Of a stretch of DNA of 64,000 bases, positions 26,877 to 35,968 are shown piece after piece. The translations under genes and the position numbers were made by a program. The stretch covers positions 124,001 to 188,000 of the forward strand of contig NZ_CABVHJ010000005.1 of the NCBI RefSeq assembly GCF_902497745.1, written 5' to 3'. The notes beneath the pieces were generated by a model. It searched no databases. It saw only the letters and a list, made by a program, of their open reading frames with translations, and was not told where the DNA came from. The first letter of the stretch is position 1. Each line of letters starts with the position of its first letter. This stretch comes from Pseudomonas fluorescens (lineage in GTDB: Bacteria; Pseudomonadota; Gammaproteobacteria; Pseudomonadales; Pseudomonadaceae).

Positions 26877-28046
26877 TTAAAGACCGGCAGCCATGGCTTT
26901 GTCGATCAGCCAGTTCAGGTTCGGGCCACGGTCGCTGTTCACTTCCACCGGGCGGCCGGCCAGGCTGCTGTCGAGCGGCTCGTCAGGCTGGATCTGCACG
27001 CGGATGTCGGAGGACAGGTCGGCGCTTTTCAGGCTGGTGCTGCTGACGATCTTGCCGGTGCGGGTCTTGTCTTCGCCGGCGATCTGGAAGCTCACCGGAG
27101 TGCCCGGACGCACGTCGCCGAACTGGCGATAAGAGAAGCGCGCATCAACGGTGGCCTGGGTATTGCGCGGCACCAGTTGGAAGATCACATCGCCCTTGCT
27201 CGCGTATTGACCGTCGGCGACCAGTTGCTGGGCCACGGTGCAATCGCATGGCGAAGTCAGGGTGCCGGTCATTTGCTTGCCGAACAGTTCTTCAACCTTG
27301 GCCGGCGACAGTTGATCTTCTTCCAGATGGCCCTTGAGCACATCAAGCATGCTGGTGCTGAAGGTCGCCAGTGGCGCGCCTTTGGCCGCGACGCCATCGG
27401 ACTTGACCAGGCTCTGCACGGTGCCGTCGCGCGGCATGGTGATGTTCATCCCCGGCACGCTGACCAGACCGGCTTGCGCGTGACTGACGAAGTACATGCC
27501 ATACACCGATTTGAAAATGAAACCCGCCGCGACCAGACCGACCGCGAAGATACCGGCGCTAAAGGTCACTGCTTTCAGTCGGCCGAACGGGGTCATGCCA
27601 GAGCCGCCGTCCTTGACCTTGCGCGCTTTGGTGAAATTGTCGCGCTGCAGGGTAGCCAGCACTTCGCCGATGCTGACGATGTCGCCGGCCAGGTGCGAAG
27701 TGATCAGGTGGCGCAGGGTGGAAATGTCCTGCTGCTCGAGGTTCTGGAACTGGCAGCCGACGCGACCGGTCTGGCGGTCGTAGGAGCGCACTTGCAGTTC
27801 AACGTCCATGGCCAGGCCGAGGTTGTCGATGACGAATTGCAGACGCGCCTTGTACACCTCGCCGATGGTCAGTGGCATTTGCCCGGCGTTGAACGCCAGA
27901 CCACCGGCAGACAGGTCGATGACCCGCGCTTCGACCGGCGTCCGGTCGGGACCGAAGAAGCGCAGTTTGGCCGGGATTTTCACGCGGGCGTGTTGGCGCT
28001 GGGCTTCGGATTCATGCACTACGTTGGCGTTGACGGCGGTATTCAT
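26877..28046 (-). CDS. alg44: Alginate polymerase co-subunit Alg44 (c-di-GMP receptor)
   Basis: A 389-residue inner-membrane protein. An N-terminal cytoplasmic PilZ domain (about residues 15-125) carries the c-di-GMP-binding Arg motif RQHARVK and the DLSAGGLAF motif. One membrane helix (about 160-180) is followed by a periplasmic HlyD/membrane-fusion-like domain (about 200-380). It activates Alg8 when c-di-GMP is bound. GGAA stands upstream of the start; it is 35 bases after alg8 and ten bases before algK. Confidence 0.95.
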   Translation of the reverse strand: MNTAVNANVVHESEAQRQHARVKIPAKLRFFGPDRTPVEARVIDLSAGGLAFNAGQMPLTIGEVYKARLQFVIDNLGLAMDVELQVRSYDRQTGRVGCQFQNLEQQDISTLRHLITSHLAGDIVSIGEVLATLQRDNFTKARKVKDGGSGMTPFGRLKAVTFSAGIFAVGLVAAGFIFKSVYGMYFVSHAQAGLVSVPGMNITMPRDGTVQSLVKSDGVAAKGAPLATFSTSMLDVLKGHLEEDQLSPAKVEELFGKQMTGTLTSPCDCTVAQQLVADGQYASKGDVIFQLVPRNTQATVDARFSYRQFGDVRPGTPVSFQIAGEDKTRTGKIVSSTSLKSADLSSDIRVQIQPDEPLDSSLAGRPVEVNSDRGPNLNWLIDKAMAAGL

Positions 28047-28081
28047 AGGGGCGATTTCCTTGTTAATTCAATAGGGGCGGG

Positions 28082-29563
28082 TCAGACCATCATCAGCAGC
28101 ACGGCGACGAAAATGCTGCCGGCGGAGAAGGTCATGGTCCGAGACGACCAGGTGTTGAACCAACGTTGAAAGCTGGCGAGATCACGGGTCAGGGATGTGG
28201 GTTGGCGAGTCCAGGATTGTTGGTCGAGGCGGAAGAACACATAGATCTTCACCAGTGCACCGACGATCTGGTTGTAATAGAGAATCGCCGGGTAAGCCGG
28301 GCCGATGCGGTGACCGGAACACGACAACAGCAACGTCAGGATCAGGCGGGTGATGCCGATCCACAGCAGGTAAACCAGGATGAACGCGGTGCCGTACTTG
28401 AAGCTGGCGATCATCGCCACGGTCAGACCGAGCAGGGATGTCCACATCGACACGCGCTGGTCGAACAGTACCACCGAAGTGAAGGCGCCAAGGCGTTTCA
28501 CACCCAGGCCCAGTGCTCGCGAGTTCTGGCGCAGGTTGTTGCCGTACCAGCGGAACATCAGCTTGCGGCTGGCCTTGATAAAGCTCTTTTCCGGCGGGTG
28601 TTCAACGGTGTTGATCGCCGCGTCAGGCACGTAAAAGGTGTCGTAACCGAGGCGCATCAGGCTGAACCAGCTCGACTTGTCGTCGCCGGTCAAGAACTTG
28701 AAGCGGCCCAGACGCCAGTGTTGCAGCGAGTCGCTTTCCACGTCGGCGATAAATTCCGGGTTGGTCACCACGGTGGCGCGGAATACCGACATCCGGCCGG
28801 TCATGGTCAATACGCGTTTGGACAAAGCCATCGAGCACATGTTGATGTGGCGCTGGGCGAAACGCAGCTTGTGCCATTCGCTCATGATGTAGCCGCCGCG
28901 CACTTCGCAGAACTCGTTGGTGGTCAGGCCGCCGACGTTGCCGAACAGCTGGAACCACGGCACGGTCTTGCGCACGGTGCCTTCGCCGAGCACGGTGTCG
29001 CCATCGATCACGGCCACCACTGCGCGGTCGTCCGGCAGGTGACGGGAGATCGCGCGGAAACCATAGGCCAGGCCATCGCGTTTGCCGGTGCCGGGAATGC
29101 GCACGAAGTCGAGCTTGACGCGGTCGGGCGGATTCATCCGGGTCCACAGTGCCTTGACCAGCAGCTCATCGGACATTTCCACGATCGAGCAGACCACGGT
29201 GGTCGGCAGTTCGCAGTCGATGGCTTCACGGATCACCGAGCTGTAGACCTGCGCGGTGGTGAGCGCGTCGATACGGAAACTGGTGACCATCAGAAACACA
29301 TGCGACGGATCCGCCGCCTTACCCAGCTTGCGCACTTTGCGGCGCAGGTGCGGGTAAACGATGTAAAGAAAAATCATGCCGCGCACAAAGTGCGTTGCAC
29401 CCATCGAGTAGCGCCAGATACCCACGGCGCCAATCAGGAAAATGAAGTCCTTCGACTCGGAGTCGAATGTGGACGTGGGCAGCATCAAGGCCAGGCCCAT
29501 CAGCAGACTGAGATAAAAAAGCCAGCCGGCTGATTGCAGAAAAAAATGTTTGAGCTTGCTCAT
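28082..29563 (-). CDS. alg8: Alginate polymerase glycosyltransferase Alg8
   Basis: A 493-residue family-2 glycosyltransferase in the inner membrane that polymerises mannuronate from GDP-mannuronate. There are N-terminal membrane helices (about residues 10-60), a cytoplasmic catalytic domain with [11 protein letters not shown] and [10 protein letters not shown] as the acidic motifs and a following RWYGNN segment, and C-terminal membrane helices (about 360-470). The start is uncertain: ATG at 29563 ([10 protein letters not shown]) fits family N-termini, while an ATG at 29572 three codons earlier is also possible. Neither has a strong ribosome-binding site, so coupling to algD may matter. Confidence 0.94.
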   Translation of the reverse strand: MSKLKHFFLQSAGWLFYLSLLMGLALMLPTSTFDSESKDFIFLIGAVGIWRYSMGATHFVRGMIFLYIVYPHLRRKVRKLGKAADPSHVFLMVTSFRIDALTTAQVYSSVIREAIDCELPTTVVCSIVEMSDELLVKALWTRMNPPDRVKLDFVRIPGTGKRDGLAYGFRAISRHLPDDRAVVAVIDGDTVLGEGTVRKTVPWFQLFGNVGGLTTNEFCEVRGGYIMSEWHKLRFAQRHINMCSMALSKRVLTMTGRMSVFRATVVTNPEFIADVESDSLQHWRLGRFKFLTGDDKSSWFSLMRLGYDTFYVPDAAINTVEHPPEKSFIKASRKLMFRWYGNNLRQNSRALGLGVKRLGAFTSVVLFDQRVSMWTSLLGLTVAMIASFKYGTAFILVYLLWIGITRLILTLLLSCSGHRIGPAYPAILYYNQIVGALVKIYVFFRLDQQSWTRQPTSLTRDLASFQRWFNTWSSRTMTFSAGSIFVAVLLMMV

Positions 29564-29598
29564 CAGCGTCATCCGAAGGTAAGGGAGGCTTCAAGCTG

Positions 29599-29635
29599 CA
29601 AGCTTCGAGCTGCAGGTCCTGCAGCTCGAAGCTTG
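29599..29635. repeat. Perfect 18-base palindrome between algD and alg8
   Basis: Arms 29599-29616 and 29618-29635 are exact complements (CAAGCTTCGAGCTGCAGG and reverse) with a single T between. It lies inside the alginate transcript in the 78 to 87-base algD-alg8 gap and would fold into a very stable hairpin without a following T-run. It belongs to the GCTTGAAGCTTGCAGC-type repeats common in Pseudomonas. Confidence 0.85.
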
Positions 29636-29650
29636 TCGCTTAGGTCTGCA

Positions 29651-30967
29651 TTACCAGCAGATACCCTCGGTGCGCGTACCAGCGTCGGTGGCTTTGGCCA
29701 TGAAGCCGACCAGGTCGATGACCTGCTTGCCGTGCGGCGCTTGCTGTGCCAACGGGCGGAACTTCTCGTCGCGGTTGCCGAGGATGATCACGTCGGAGTT
29801 GTCGATCACCGAATCGAAGTCCGCGTTGAGCAGGGACGATACGTGCGGGATTTTCGACTCGATGTAGTCCTTGTTCGCGCCGTGAACACGGGCGTACTCG
29901 ACGTTGCTGTCGTAGATGCTCAGGTCGTAACCCTTGCCGATCAGCATCTCGGCCAGTTCCACCAGCGGGCTTTCGCGCAGATCGTCAGTGCCGGCCTTGA
30001 AGCTCAGGCCAAGCAGGGCGACTTTGCGTTTGTCGTGGCTTTCAACGATGTCGAAGGCGTTCTGCACTTGCGATTCGTTGCTGCGCATCAGCGAGTTGAG
30101 CAGCGGCGCTTCGACGTCCAGGGAACCGGCGCGGTAGGTCAACGCACGCACGTCTTTTGGCAGGCACGAACCGCCGAAGGCGAAGCCCGGGCGCATGTAG
30201 TACTGGGACAGGTTGAGGGTCTTGTCCTGGCAGACCACTTCCATCACTTCACGGCCATCGACGCCGACAGCTTTGGCGATGTTGCCGATCTCGTTGGCGA
30301 AGGTCACTTTGGTCGCGTGCCAGACGTTGCAGGTGTACTTGATCATCTCGGCAACGGCGATGTCCTTGCGGATGATCGGAGCGTCGAGTTCTTCGTACAG
30401 CGATTGCAGGACGTCGCCCGAGGCCTTGTCGAACTCGCCGATAACGGTCATCGGTGGCAGGTCGTAGTCGGCAATGGCGGTGGATTCACGCAGGAACTCA
30501 GGGTTGACCGCAACGCCGAAGTCGACGCCGGCTTTCTTGCCCGAGCAATCTTCGAGAATCGGGATCACCACGTTGGCCACGGTGCCCGGCAGTACGGTGC
30601 TGCGCACGACGATGGTGTGGCGAGTGGTTTTTTCACGCAGAACAAAACCGATCTCGCGGCATACCGCTTCGATGTAGTTCAGTTCGAGGTCGCCGTTCTT
30701 TTTGCTCGGCGTGCCAACGCAGATCATCGACAGGTCGGTGTCACGAATCGCCTCGGCGAAGTTGGTCGTGCCACGCAGACGACCGGTCTGGATACCCTGT
30801 TGCAGAAGTTCGCCCAGGCCCGGTTCAACAATCGGCGACTTGCCGGCGTTGATCATGTCGATCTTGTCTTTGGCAACATCGACGCCAACCACGTCATGGC
30901 CCCGTGCAGACAGGCAACCGGCACATACTGCGCCAACGTAACCCAAACCAAATATGCTGATGCGCAT
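29651..30967 (-). CDS. algD: GDP-mannose 6-dehydrogenase AlgD
   Basis: A 438-residue NAD-dependent four-electron dehydrogenase making GDP-mannuronate, the committed step of alginate synthesis. It has the N-terminal Rossmann motif FGLGYVGAVCAGCLS, a central dimerisation helix, the catalytic cysteine in GGSCLPKDV (about residue 268), and a C-terminal nucleotide-sugar domain. AGAGG lies seven bases before the ATG. It is the first gene of the operon and is preceded by a long untranslated leader and an AlgU-type promoter. Confidence 0.97.
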   Translation of the reverse strand: MRISIFGLGYVGAVCAGCLSARGHDVVGVDVAKDKIDMINAGKSPIVEPGLGELLQQGIQTGRLRGTTNFAEAIRDTDLSMICVGTPSKKNGDLELNYIEAVCREIGFVLREKTTRHTIVVRSTVLPGTVANVVIPILEDCSGKKAGVDFGVAVNPEFLRESTAIADYDLPPMTVIGEFDKASGDVLQSLYEELDAPIIRKDIAVAEMIKYTCNVWHATKVTFANEIGNIAKAVGVDGREVMEVVCQDKTLNLSQYYMRPGFAFGGSCLPKDVRALTYRAGSLDVEAPLLNSLMRSNESQVQNAFDIVESHDKRKVALLGLSFKAGTDDLRESPLVELAEMLIGKGYDLSIYDSNVEYARVHGANKDYIESKIPHVSSLLNADFDSVIDNSDVIILGNRDEKFRPLAQQAPHGKQVIDLVGFMAKATDAGTRTEGICW

Positions 30968-31439
30968 CGCAATTACCTCTGTATATATCAGGCCTTAGAG
31001 GGCCGGAGTTAATGGTGTTCAGCGTTCATTAGTGCACTCGAAAGTGCGGCTTACAGGCGCCACAATGCCGTGTGCAGGCATACTAAGTTTCGAGTGTCTA
31101 AATAAGTGCACTCAAGATGTGCGCAACCAGGCCTTGTTGTTATGACTTGCCCTGTTATGCAGCCGATCTTCTTCGTAGAAGACTCTTGTGCAATCGTCTT
31201 ATGCGCTCGAAGTCAGGATGAAAGTCCTGTAAATCAAGCGGTTGGGTGCTCAGGCGAGCACGTTTATAGGGGCGCGGCCATGGCCTTTGTAGGGGATATA
31301 AATGGTGCGTATCTCCTGTCCTTCGTCTGTTTTGAGACTTGTTAGTCATCTAGGCAAGTTGCTGTGACAACTTGGTTACATGGCTATCTGCTCTGCGTAA
31401 GTTATCTCGTACAAACTCGGCGAGAATCGTTACCGGTGG

Positions 31440-31466
31440 TATGAGCTATGCATTCGGACGAAGTTC
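31440..31466 (-). promoter_or_regulatory. AlgU (sigma-22) type promoter of algD
   Basis: On the minus strand GAACTT (31461-31466) is followed after 16 bases by TCATA (31440-31444). This fits the extracytoplasmic sigma consensus GAACTT-N16/17-TCNNA. Transcription would start near 31432. Confidence 0.75.
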
Positions 31467-31590
31467 CAGTCCACTCATCGCGAAAACTGAAATTTCTTGA
31501 AATATTGTCAGAGATGGCACCAGTATCAATTTGATAGCACTTTCCTTTCCGACCTTTAATAACAGGCGAATAATCACGTTAGATAGTTTT

Positions 31591-31633
31591 GTGCCACTAC
31601 TGAAAAAAAATTTAGGTGCCACTACTGAAAAAA
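31591..31633. promoter_or_regulatory. Direct repeat upstream of the algD promoter
   Basis: GTGCCACTACTGAAAAAA occurs at 31591-31608 and again at 31616-31633, spaced by 25 bases, about 130-170 bases upstream of the promoter. The GCCACTAC core is loosely like an AmrZ site (GGCCATTACC). Confidence 0.5.
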
Positions 31634-31685
31634 CTGATCAGTGTCGAGTGAAACTAATCTTAGAAAAGACAGGGAGTATTTTTTG

Positions 31686-31766
31686 GCGCCATAAAAATGG
31701 CGAAAACGGGCGGGGGATTTTTGACATCGTGCGAGCTGCACGACTCTATATAGAAAGAGTCGTGCA
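31686..31766 (-). terminator. Hairpins downstream of yaaA
   Basis: TGCACGACTCT (31737-31747) pairs perfectly with AGAGTCGTGCA (31756-31766). A second hairpin, CGCCAT-AAAA-ATGGCG, lies near 31688-31703. Neither has a clean T-run on the minus strand, so termination of yaaA here is only likely. Confidence 0.4.
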
Positions 31767-31777
31767 TTGGGCATGCT

Positions 31778-32557
31778 TTATTCCGGGGCGTGGTCGCGCA
31801 AAAACACCAGATTGTCGGGTTTCGACTGTTCGGCGCTGTAGCGATAACCCTGTACGTCGAACTGCTTGAGCAGGGCCGGATCGTTGATTTTTTCCTGGAT
31901 GACGAAGCGGCTCATCAGGCCTCGGGCCTTTTTCGCGTAGAAACTGATGATCTTGTACTGGCCGTTCTTCTGATCCTTGAACTCGGTATTGATGATCCGC
32001 GCGTTCAGAGCTGTGCGCTTGACCGCCGAGAAGTACTCGTTGGAAGCGAGGTTGAGCAGCACGTCATCGCCCTGATCGGCCAGTGCTTCGTTCAACCACT
32101 CGCTGATGCGCGTGCCCCAGAAGGCGTACAGATCTTTGCCACGGGCGTTGGCCAGTTTGGTGCCCATTTCCAGGCGATACGGTTGCATCAGGTCGAGCGG
32201 GCGCAGCAAGCCATACAGGCCGGAGAGCATGCGCAGGTGTTTTTGCGCGTAGTCGAAGTTGGCTTCGCTGAAGGACTGTGCGTCGAGGCCGGTATAGACG
32301 TCACCCTTGAACGCGAGCAGCGCCTGCTTGGCGTTCTCCGGGGTGAACGCGGGCGTCCAGCTGCCGAAGCGCGCGGCGTTGAGCCCGCCGATCTTGTCGG
32401 ACACGTGCATCAGTTCGCTGATCTGCGCCGGGGTCAGCTCGCGCAGTTGCTGTATCAGCTCCTGGGAATGGTCGAGGTATTGTGGCTGAGTGAAGCGCTG
32501 GGTCGCCGGCGGTGTTTCGTAATCGAGGGTCTTGGCGGGGGAAATCACCATCAGCAT
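31778..32557 (-). CDS. yaaA: Peroxide-stress protein YaaA (DUF328)
   Basis: A 259-residue cytoplasmic protein of the YaaA/UPF0246 family, which limits free iron and protects DNA and proteins during hydrogen peroxide stress and binds DNA. Family landmarks are visible: the N-terminal [11 protein letters not shown], the [21 protein letters not shown] segment and [11 protein letters not shown]. The ATG at 32557 has AAGGAG eight bases upstream; a 31-residue upstream extension has no family similarity. It is transcribed toward the algD control region. Confidence 0.93.
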   Translation of the reverse strand: MLMVISPAKTLDYETPPATQRFTQPQYLDHSQELIQQLRELTPAQISELMHVSDKIGGLNAARFGSWTPAFTPENAKQALLAFKGDVYTGLDAQSFSEANFDYAQKHLRMLSGLYGLLRPLDLMQPYRLEMGTKLANARGKDLYAFWGTRISEWLNEALADQGDDVLLNLASNEYFSAVKRTALNARIINTEFKDQKNGQYKIISFYAKKARGLMSRFVIQEKINDPALLKQFDVQGYRYSAEQSKPDNLVFLRDHAPE

Positions 32558-32672
32558 GAAGTCGTCTCCTTTAATCGTGGGGGCGATTCTAGGGGGTTGT
32601 CGGTGTTGACTCCAGCTATGGGGGTTATAGGCAGGTGTAAGTACCGGCATTTGCGACGGCTGGTGGATCGCT

Positions 32673-32820
32673 CCCTCACCCCAGCCCTCTCCCGGAGGGA
32701 GAGGGGGCTGACCGAGTTGTACTGTCGATTTACGCCGACATGATCTATCGAGTTGAACTCAAATTTTGAAATCAATGAAGATCGGCTCCCTCTCCCCCCG
32801 GGAGAGGGCTGGGGTGAGGG
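32673..32820. repeat. Inverted pair of family C palindromes
   Basis: CCCTCACCCCAGCCCTCTCC (from 32673) and its inverted counterpart ending GGGCTGGGGTGAGGG (to 32820) each contain the CCCTCTCCC...GGGAGAGGG palindrome, with about 80 bases between. They occupy most of the 328-base gap between the divergent yaaA and deacetylase genes; a TATAGT box near 32846 may serve the latter. Confidence 0.8.
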
Positions 32821-32885
32821 CGGCGTCCTTCAGCCTTGCACATCAGCTATAGTGCCGCGCGGGTTTTGTTATGGAGACATCCCTT

Positions 32886-34010
32886 TTGCGCATTGTTCTT
32901 TTATTCACCGCGTGGCTGTTGAGCTTTGGTGCCGTGGCGGCGCCGGGCGATGTGGCGACGCTGGATCGCAGCACCTGGCCAGAGCAACTCAGCAACCCGA
33001 CGCTGTTTGATGTGGCGTCCCGGGCGGAAATCCTCATGTTCGCCCGTGGTCTGCTGGGCACCGAATCGATGGACGAGGCCGCGTTGGCTCAGCGGCTCGG
33101 CCTGCGCACGATCAACATCGACGCGGTCAACAGCCTGCGCCAGCGTCTTTGGCAGCGCCTGTTGGCCAACTACAACTACGCCCAGCAAAGCTGCGATCAG
33201 GACGCCTCGTTCTGTTTCCTCGTCGAAGACCTGCCGACCTTGCGTGAGCAAGCGGCCAAGTTCGTGGTCAGCGACGACAGCTATTACACCAAGTGGGCCG
33301 AACCGAGCCGGATCTTCCACCTGCAGTATCTGGACGAACTGATGCGCAAGGCGGCGCTGTCACCGCAGACCAGCAGCGAAATCGATCGTTTCGGTGACTA
33401 CGAGCGTAGCGGCGACGAGATGCATGACCGGCTGTTTTTGCTGACCTTCGACAGCGCCGCCAACCTGCAACCGGACAACACTGACTGGCTCACCGAATAC
33501 CTGCGCAAGTCGAACCTGAGCGGTACCTTCTTCGTGTTGGGCAAGGATATTCAGGCGCGGCTGGCCGATCGTTCCGTGAGCAGCCTGCAAGCCGGGTTCT
33601 CGAAACAGTGCGTCGGCGTGCAGGGTTGGGAGTTCCGTTCCCACAGCCACTGGCAGGACTGGCAGGATTCGGTGCGACGCAGCGCTGACCTGGTGAAGAA
33701 CAAGATGCCGGAAAACTACGTGCCGCTGTTCCGTCCACCGGAAGGGCAGCGTCGCAGCGATGCGCAAGGTTTTTTCAATACCCAAGGCCTGCAAGTGGCG
33801 CTGTGGGACATCGATGCCCAGGACGGCGCGGGCAAACTCAAGGGCGCGCCGAGTGCGCAACGCGTGCTGACCCTGATGCTGTTGTGGCGACACGGGGTGA
33901 TCAATTTCAACATGAAACAGGACGCGGTGAAGACCTCGTTGCCGTGGCTGATCACGCAAACCGCGCAGAGCGGCATCGGTTGGGAAGACTGTCAGGACGC
34001 GTTTCGCTGA
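32886..34010 (+). CDS. Secreted polysaccharide deacetylase family protein (NodB-like)
   Basis: A protein of about 374 residues with an N-terminal signal peptide (ending GAVAA) and a C-terminal NodB-like domain. LLTFDSAANLQP is the metal/catalytic Asp region, although the usual TFDDG is altered to TFDSA. FRSHSHWQDW is the His-x-x-x-His motif and RPPEGQRR the following motif. Divergent residues in the first motif make the activity uncertain. The TTG at 32886 is favoured because GGAG lies eight bases upstream; the ATG at 32871 has no site. The substrate is unknown. A terminator follows. Confidence 0.8.
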   Translation: MRIVLLFTAWLLSFGAVAAPGDVATLDRSTWPEQLSNPTLFDVASRAEILMFARGLLGTESMDEAALAQRLGLRTINIDAVNSLRQRLWQRLLANYNYAQQSCDQDASFCFLVEDLPTLREQAAKFVVSDDSYYTKWAEPSRIFHLQYLDELMRKAALSPQTSSEIDRFGDYERSGDEMHDRLFLLTFDSAANLQPDNTDWLTEYLRKSNLSGTFFVLGKDIQARLADRSVSSLQAGFSKQCVGVQGWEFRSHSHWQDWQDSVRRSADLVKNKMPENYVPLFRPPEGQRRSDAQGFFNTQGLQVALWDIDAQDGAGKLKGAPSAQRVLTLMLLWRHGVINFNMKQDAVKTSLPWLITQTAQSGIGWEDCQDAFR

Positions 34011-34346
34011 GAAACGCTAAAAGCCCGGAAACATTAGGCTTTGGGCGTTTTTTTGCGGGATTTCGGTGCAGGCGGACTTCCGACTTTAGCGGGGTCTGGA
34101 CAGTCCGCCAAGGGCTTTTCGTCACTCTGCAAAATAAACTTAAAAAAACCGTCAAAGTACTTTTTTATGTCATCGGTTTTGGAGTATTACGAAGACAGAC
34201 CGCCGAAACCTGCAACACAGGTGGCGTCTTCCAAGACCCGTTTGTTTGCAGTCACTTGAATCTCCGCAGGTGAGATTCGGCAGTCACTTCGAGGCGCAGC
34301 ACCGCCCAGGTATTGCGTCTACTGGCTCTGACAAAGGTGACCGAGT
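34011..34346 (+). other. Intergenic region between deacetylase and phoH
   Basis: A terminator stem (34013-34054: AACGC...AGCC/GGCT...GCGTT, then TTTTTTT) is followed by a second perfect inverted repeat, GGCGGACT (34071-34078) and AGTCCGCC (34102-34109). An AT-rich stretch around 34130-34190 probably holds the phoH promoter. AAGGTG at 34334-34339 is the phoH ribosome-binding site. No gene is seen. Confidence 0.6.
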
Positions 34347-35741
34347 ATGGATGATCACGGACGTAGCCCTTCCTCCAACCAGCCAATCCTGTATGTACTC
34401 GATACCAACGTATTGATTCACGATCCAAACGCCCTGCTGAATTTCGAAGAACACCACGTCGCGATCCCGATGACCGTGCTTGAAGAGCTCGACAAGCTCA
34501 AGAGCGGGCATCACAGCGTGGCCGCTGAATGCCGTCAGGCCATCCGGCTGATCGACAAGACCCTGGGCGATGCGTCCCCGGAAGATGTCGAACTGGGTGT
34601 GCCGATCCAGCGTGGCAAGGGCGGGCCGAAGGGCTTGCTGTCGATTCTGATGAGCAAACAGGCCGAATCGAACCTGATTCTGCCCGAGCATCTGAACGAC
34701 AACAAAATCATCAACCAACTGATCGACCTGCACACTCGCGACCCGAAAAAGCCTGTGGTGCTGGTCACCAAAGACATCAACATGCGCCTCAAGGCGCGCG
34801 CCTGTGGCATCGATGCCGAGGATTACAGCACCGACCAACTGGTCGACGACGTGTCCCTGCTGCCCAACGGCTACCACAACATGACCGGCTCCTTCTGGGA
34901 CCGCGTGAGCAAGGTCGATACCCGTCAGGATCACGGCCGCACCTGGCATCAAGTGCAACTGATCGACAACCTGCCGGCGGTGCATATCAACGAGTTCATC
35001 ATTGATGAACAGGGCTTTGTCGGCTGGATCAAGGAGATTGACGAGGCCAAGCTGCTGATCCTCGACCTGCATCAGGAACCGCTGCTGCATCAAGAGGCCT
35101 GGGGTCTCAAGCCACGCGACATTTATCAAAGCCTGGCGCTGTACGCGCTGCTCGATCCGGACATTCATCTGGTCAATCTGTCGGGTGCCGCCGGTTCCGG
35201 TAAAACCATTCTGGCACTGGCCGCTGCGATCGAGCAGACCATGGTCAGCAAGCGTTATCGCCGCATCATCGCCACCCGTAGCGTGCAGGGCCTGGATCAG
35301 GAGATCGGTTTCCTGCCCGGCACCGAAGCGGAAAAAATGGAGCCTTGGCTGGGCGCCATCACCGACAACCTCGAAGCCTTGCACATGGATGACGAAAACA
35401 CCCATGGCAGCGTCGACTACATCCTCAGCAAAGTGCCGTTGCAGTTCAAATCGCTCAACTACATTCGTGGTCGCAGCTTCCAGCAGAGCCTGATCCTGAT
35501 CGACGAATGCCAGAACCTCACGCCGCACCAGATGAAAACCATCATCACCCGTGCCGGCGCCGGTTCGAAAGTGGTGTGCCTGGGCAACCTCGCACAGATC
35601 GACACCCCTTACCTGTCCGCGACCAGCTCCGGGCTGACTTACCTGACCGAACGCTTCAAGGATTTCCCTAACGGTGTGCACATCACCCTGCAAGGGGTGC
35701 CTCGCTCGATTCTGGCTGAATACGCCGAATCGCATTTGTAA
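34347..35741 (+). CDS. PhoH2-type protein: PIN domain fused to PhoH ATPase
   Basis: A 464-residue cytoplasmic protein with an N-terminal PIN ribonuclease domain (about residues 12-150; acidic DTNVLIHDP at the start and VTKDINMRLKA later) and a C-terminal PhoH-type P-loop ATPase (about 240-460) with the Walker A motif GAAGSGKT and Walker B LILIDECQN. Fusions of this kind (PhoH2, YlaK-like) act as RNA helicase/ribonucleases in other bacteria. It stands alone and ends in a strong terminator. The name phoH is often applied, but it is distinct from the E. coli PhoH without a PIN domain. Confidence 0.9.
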   Translation: MDDHGRSPSSNQPILYVLDTNVLIHDPNALLNFEEHHVAIPMTVLEELDKLKSGHHSVAAECRQAIRLIDKTLGDASPEDVELGVPIQRGKGGPKGLLSILMSKQAESNLILPEHLNDNKIINQLIDLHTRDPKKPVVLVTKDINMRLKARACGIDAEDYSTDQLVDDVSLLPNGYHNMTGSFWDRVSKVDTRQDHGRTWHQVQLIDNLPAVHINEFIIDEQGFVGWIKEIDEAKLLILDLHQEPLLHQEAWGLKPRDIYQSLALYALLDPDIHLVNLSGAAGSGKTILALAAAIEQTMVSKRYRRIIATRSVQGLDQEIGFLPGTEAEKMEPWLGAITDNLEALHMDDENTHGSVDYILSKVPLQFKSLNYIRGRSFQQSLILIDECQNLTPHQMKTIITRAGAGSKVVCLGNLAQIDTPYLSATSSGLTYLTERFKDFPNGVHITLQGVPRSILAEYAESHL

Positions 35742-35751
35742 CCCTTCACGC

Positions 35752-35785
35752 AAAACCGGGCGGCTCAAAAGCCGCCCGGTTTTTT
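35752..35785 (+). terminator. Rho-independent terminator after the PhoH2 gene
   Basis: AACCGGGCGGCT and AGCCGCCCGGTT form a 12-base stem with a four-base loop, followed by TTTTTT. Confidence 0.92.
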
Positions 35786-35806
35786 ATGCCCCTGCACAAA
35801 TCCCAA

Positions 35807-35891
35807 TGTAGGAGCTGCCGAAGGCTGCGATCTTTTGATCTTGTTTTTAAAAATCAAAGTCAAAAGATCGCAGCCTTCGGCAGCTCCTACA
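35807..35891. repeat. Family B REP pair
   Basis: TGTAGGAGCTGCCGAAGGCT and the complementary AGCCTTCGGCAGCTCCTACA are perfect arms, with inner GATCTTTTGATC pairing. It lies between the PhoH2 terminator and moaC. Confidence 0.9.
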
Positions 35892-35968
35892 CGAAGAACA
35901 CCATATTCGTGCGTGCGGAAATTTGACCCGCAGGTTTACAATCCACGCTCCTGATCAGGAGTAATCCC

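Larger units (their letters stand above)
30968..31777 (-). promoter_or_regulatory. algD control region and long leader
   Basis: 810 bases without a gene, less GC-rich than the coding DNA around it. An AlgU-type promoter is read at 31440-31466, so the algD leader would be about 460 bases. Further upstream lie two direct repeats (31591-31608, 31616-31633) and two hairpins near yaaA. This fits the family rule that algD is controlled from far upstream by AlgU with AlgR and AmrZ; individual AlgR sites could not be assigned with confidence. Confidence 0.75.

Noticed and set aside
25383..28169. A 928-codon open frame on the plus strand opposite algK and alg44.
   Set aside because: It runs antisense to two recognised genes, has no family similarity and crosses their junction; GC-rich codon use commonly leaves such long empty antisense frames.
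31155..31869. Small open frames inside the algD control region.
   Set aside because: No start signals or similarity; the segment is better explained as promoter and leader DNA.
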